Positions 63,172-64,000 of a DNA stretch of 64,000 nt are shown one piece after another. The stretch comes from Fidelibacterota bacterium. Lineage in GTDB: Bacteria; Fidelibacterota; UBA8477; JABMPR01. Both the position numbers and the translations under genes were made by a program. The DNA is taken from positions 1 through 64,000 of the forward strand of contig JADHVL010000015.1 in assembly GCA_016784025.1 (NCBI GenBank), in the 5' to 3' direction. The notes beneath the pieces are model-generated. The model was not told where the DNA came from. It was given only the letters and a program-made list of their open reading frames with translations, and did not search any database. Within the stretch, counting starts at the first letter, position 1; the number at the start of each line of letters is the position of its first letter.

Positions 63172-64000
63172 ATGAGCGTCATCAAATCTTTTAAACCTTA
63201 CTTAACAGTTTTATTGCTCATATCAGTGGTTTTCATGTCTGGACTTGTTGGATGTGCTTCAAGCAACAAGATCAGCGAGGCTATAAATTACCCTGCTGAT
63301 ATCCCGCAACCCTACTTGACCCTGGAGCAAGTGATTGAAGGTGCTCAGGATTCTCCTGAGGGGTTGTTTAGTCGTTTTCTGGGTATGATCGTGGGACCAG
63401 AGAGAAAATTCACCTTAAATCAGCCCACCGATATGGTCGTTGATCAAAAGGGACGTTTACTCATCGTTGAGTCTGAAGCCGGATATATCTCTATTTACAA
63501 CGAAGTTGAAGGGGAATGGGTGAATAGTGAAAGAGTTCGTCTTTCAGAAATCCTGCATCCCACTTCTATCGCTGCCGGACCAGATAAAATATTTGTTAGT
63601 GATTTAATGGGTGGCACCGTTCACATCCTGGATTATGAGTTCAATTTAGTGGGGACAATGAATCATGCTGACATGCAGAGGCCTGGCGGTCTTTGTTATG
63701 ATGGTCATTCCAACCGTTTGCTCATTGCCGATCCCCCTGCTAATAGGGTATTTGTTTTTTCACCTGGAGGTGAATATCTCGCTCAATTGGGTCGGGGTGG
63801 ACACTCCCAGGGTATTTTGCAAAGTCCCATTGCCATAACTGTAGATGCTGCCAATGGGGATATATATGTTTTAGATGGGATGGCTCGCAAGGTCAAACAA
63901 TACAATCCTGACTTCCAGTTTATCAATAGTTTTGGTGAATATGATCAGGTCCCAGGAAGTTTTGCTTTTCCCAAAGGCATTGCCCTGGCAGTGGATGGTA
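63172..64000 (+). CDS. NHL-repeat lipoprotein, partial
   Basis: Starts at ATG 63172, one base after the 18-haem stop, and runs past the right edge (276 codons seen). Lipoprotein signal with FMSGLVGCAS (C28). Blades follow: LNQPTDMVVDQKGRLLIVESEAGYISIY, HPTSIAAGPDKIFVSDLMGGTVHILD, RPGGLCYDGHSNRLLIADPPANRVFVF, SPIAITVDAANGDIYVLDGMARKVKQY, FPKGIALAVDG. Second NHL propeller of the locus, here lipid-anchored; probably part of the same outer-membrane complex. Confidence 0.85.
   Translation, partial: MSVIKSFKPYLTVLLLISVVFMSGLVGCASSNKISEAINYPADIPQPYLTLEQVIEGAQDSPEGLFSRFLGMIVGPERKFTLNQPTDMVVDQKGRLLIVESEAGYISIYNEVEGEWVNSERVRLSEILHPTSIAAGPDKIFVSDLMGGTVHILDYEFNLVGTMNHADMQRPGGLCYDGHSNRLLIADPPANRVFVFSPGGEYLAQLGRGGHSQGILQSPIAITVDAANGDIYVLDGMARKVKQYNPDFQFINSFGEYDQVPGSFAFPKGIALAVDG

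Overview
The window reads as about 64 kb of a chromosome from a Gram-negative bacterium of the Fibrobacterota-Chlorobiota-Bacteroidota (FCB) superphylum. My best guess is a Candidatus Marinimicrobia (Neomarinimicrobiota)-type or similar uncultured lineage. The reasons are C-terminal FlgD-like/type IX-type sorting modules (FPNPFN / NYPNPFNPSTTIRY) on secreted enzymes, lipoproteins with FCB-style short signal peptides, tandem FlgO/TolB-TPR proteins, a Reg_prop hybrid sensor kinase and moderate-to-low G+C. This placement is inference; there is no rRNA gene in the window. I found no tRNA, CRISPR array, insertion sequence or prophage.

Layout. 0-6 kb: a partial gene, small orphan proteins and three signalling genes (a five-PAS histidine kinase overlapping its response regulator, and a second PAS kinase). 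6-13 kb: a two-subunit molybdenum hydroxylase (IorAB type), a secreted hydrolase, a lone receiver protein, a TonB-C protein, a BASS-family symporter and DDAH. 13-18 kb: three tandem membrane/FlgO-TPR paralogues, the last truncated to its membrane anchor. 18-36 kb: mixed accessory genes, namely DUF2804, GreA, a PLP enzyme, two XRE-regulator/membrane-protein pairs sharing an operator-like repeat, a secreted phospholipase C/S1-P1-like protein, GH97 and GH20 lipoproteins, butyrate kinase, M55 aminopeptidase and an M1-like/beta-barrel protein whose start appears to be ATA. 36-44 kb: a repeat-bearing intergenic region, PAP2 phosphatase, a secreted endonuclease I and a 14-repeat propeller histidine kinase. 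43.8-53.4 kb, minus strand: a conserved operon mpg - vanX-like - pepP-like - yceD - rpmF - plsX - fabH - fabD - fabG - acpP - fabF - rnc, with a strong hairpin/T-run between acpP and fabF.

53.6-64 kb, plus strand: the most striking region, an electron-transfer locus behind a sigma54-like promoter. It encodes a MerR-type regulator with a cysteine-rich tail, a multihaem lipoprotein cytochrome, a two-domain rhodanese lipoprotein, an 8-haem cytochrome, a membrane-anchored 8-haem cytochrome, a four-helix b-type cytochrome, a 3-haem cytochrome, an NHL beta-propeller, an 18-haem cytochrome and a second NHL lipoprotein running off the window. About 45 canonical and 4 non-canonical haem motifs are encoded in under 10 kb. 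A plausible path is quinol -> b-type cytochrome -> membrane-anchored and periplasmic multihaem cytochromes -> surface lipoprotein cytochrome(s) -> extracellular or periplasmic acceptor.

The main discovery candidate is the first cytochrome (54214-55782). Its frame is interrupted by a single in-frame TGA at codon 69. Starting 11 nt later is a perfect 6-bp hairpin with a GTT loop whose first G lies 18 nt after the TGA, the geometry of a bacterial SECIS element. The signal peptide and first haem motif lie before the TGA and the other eleven haem motifs after it, so the gene only makes sense if the TGA is read through. I propose a selenocysteine-containing dodecahaem cytochrome.
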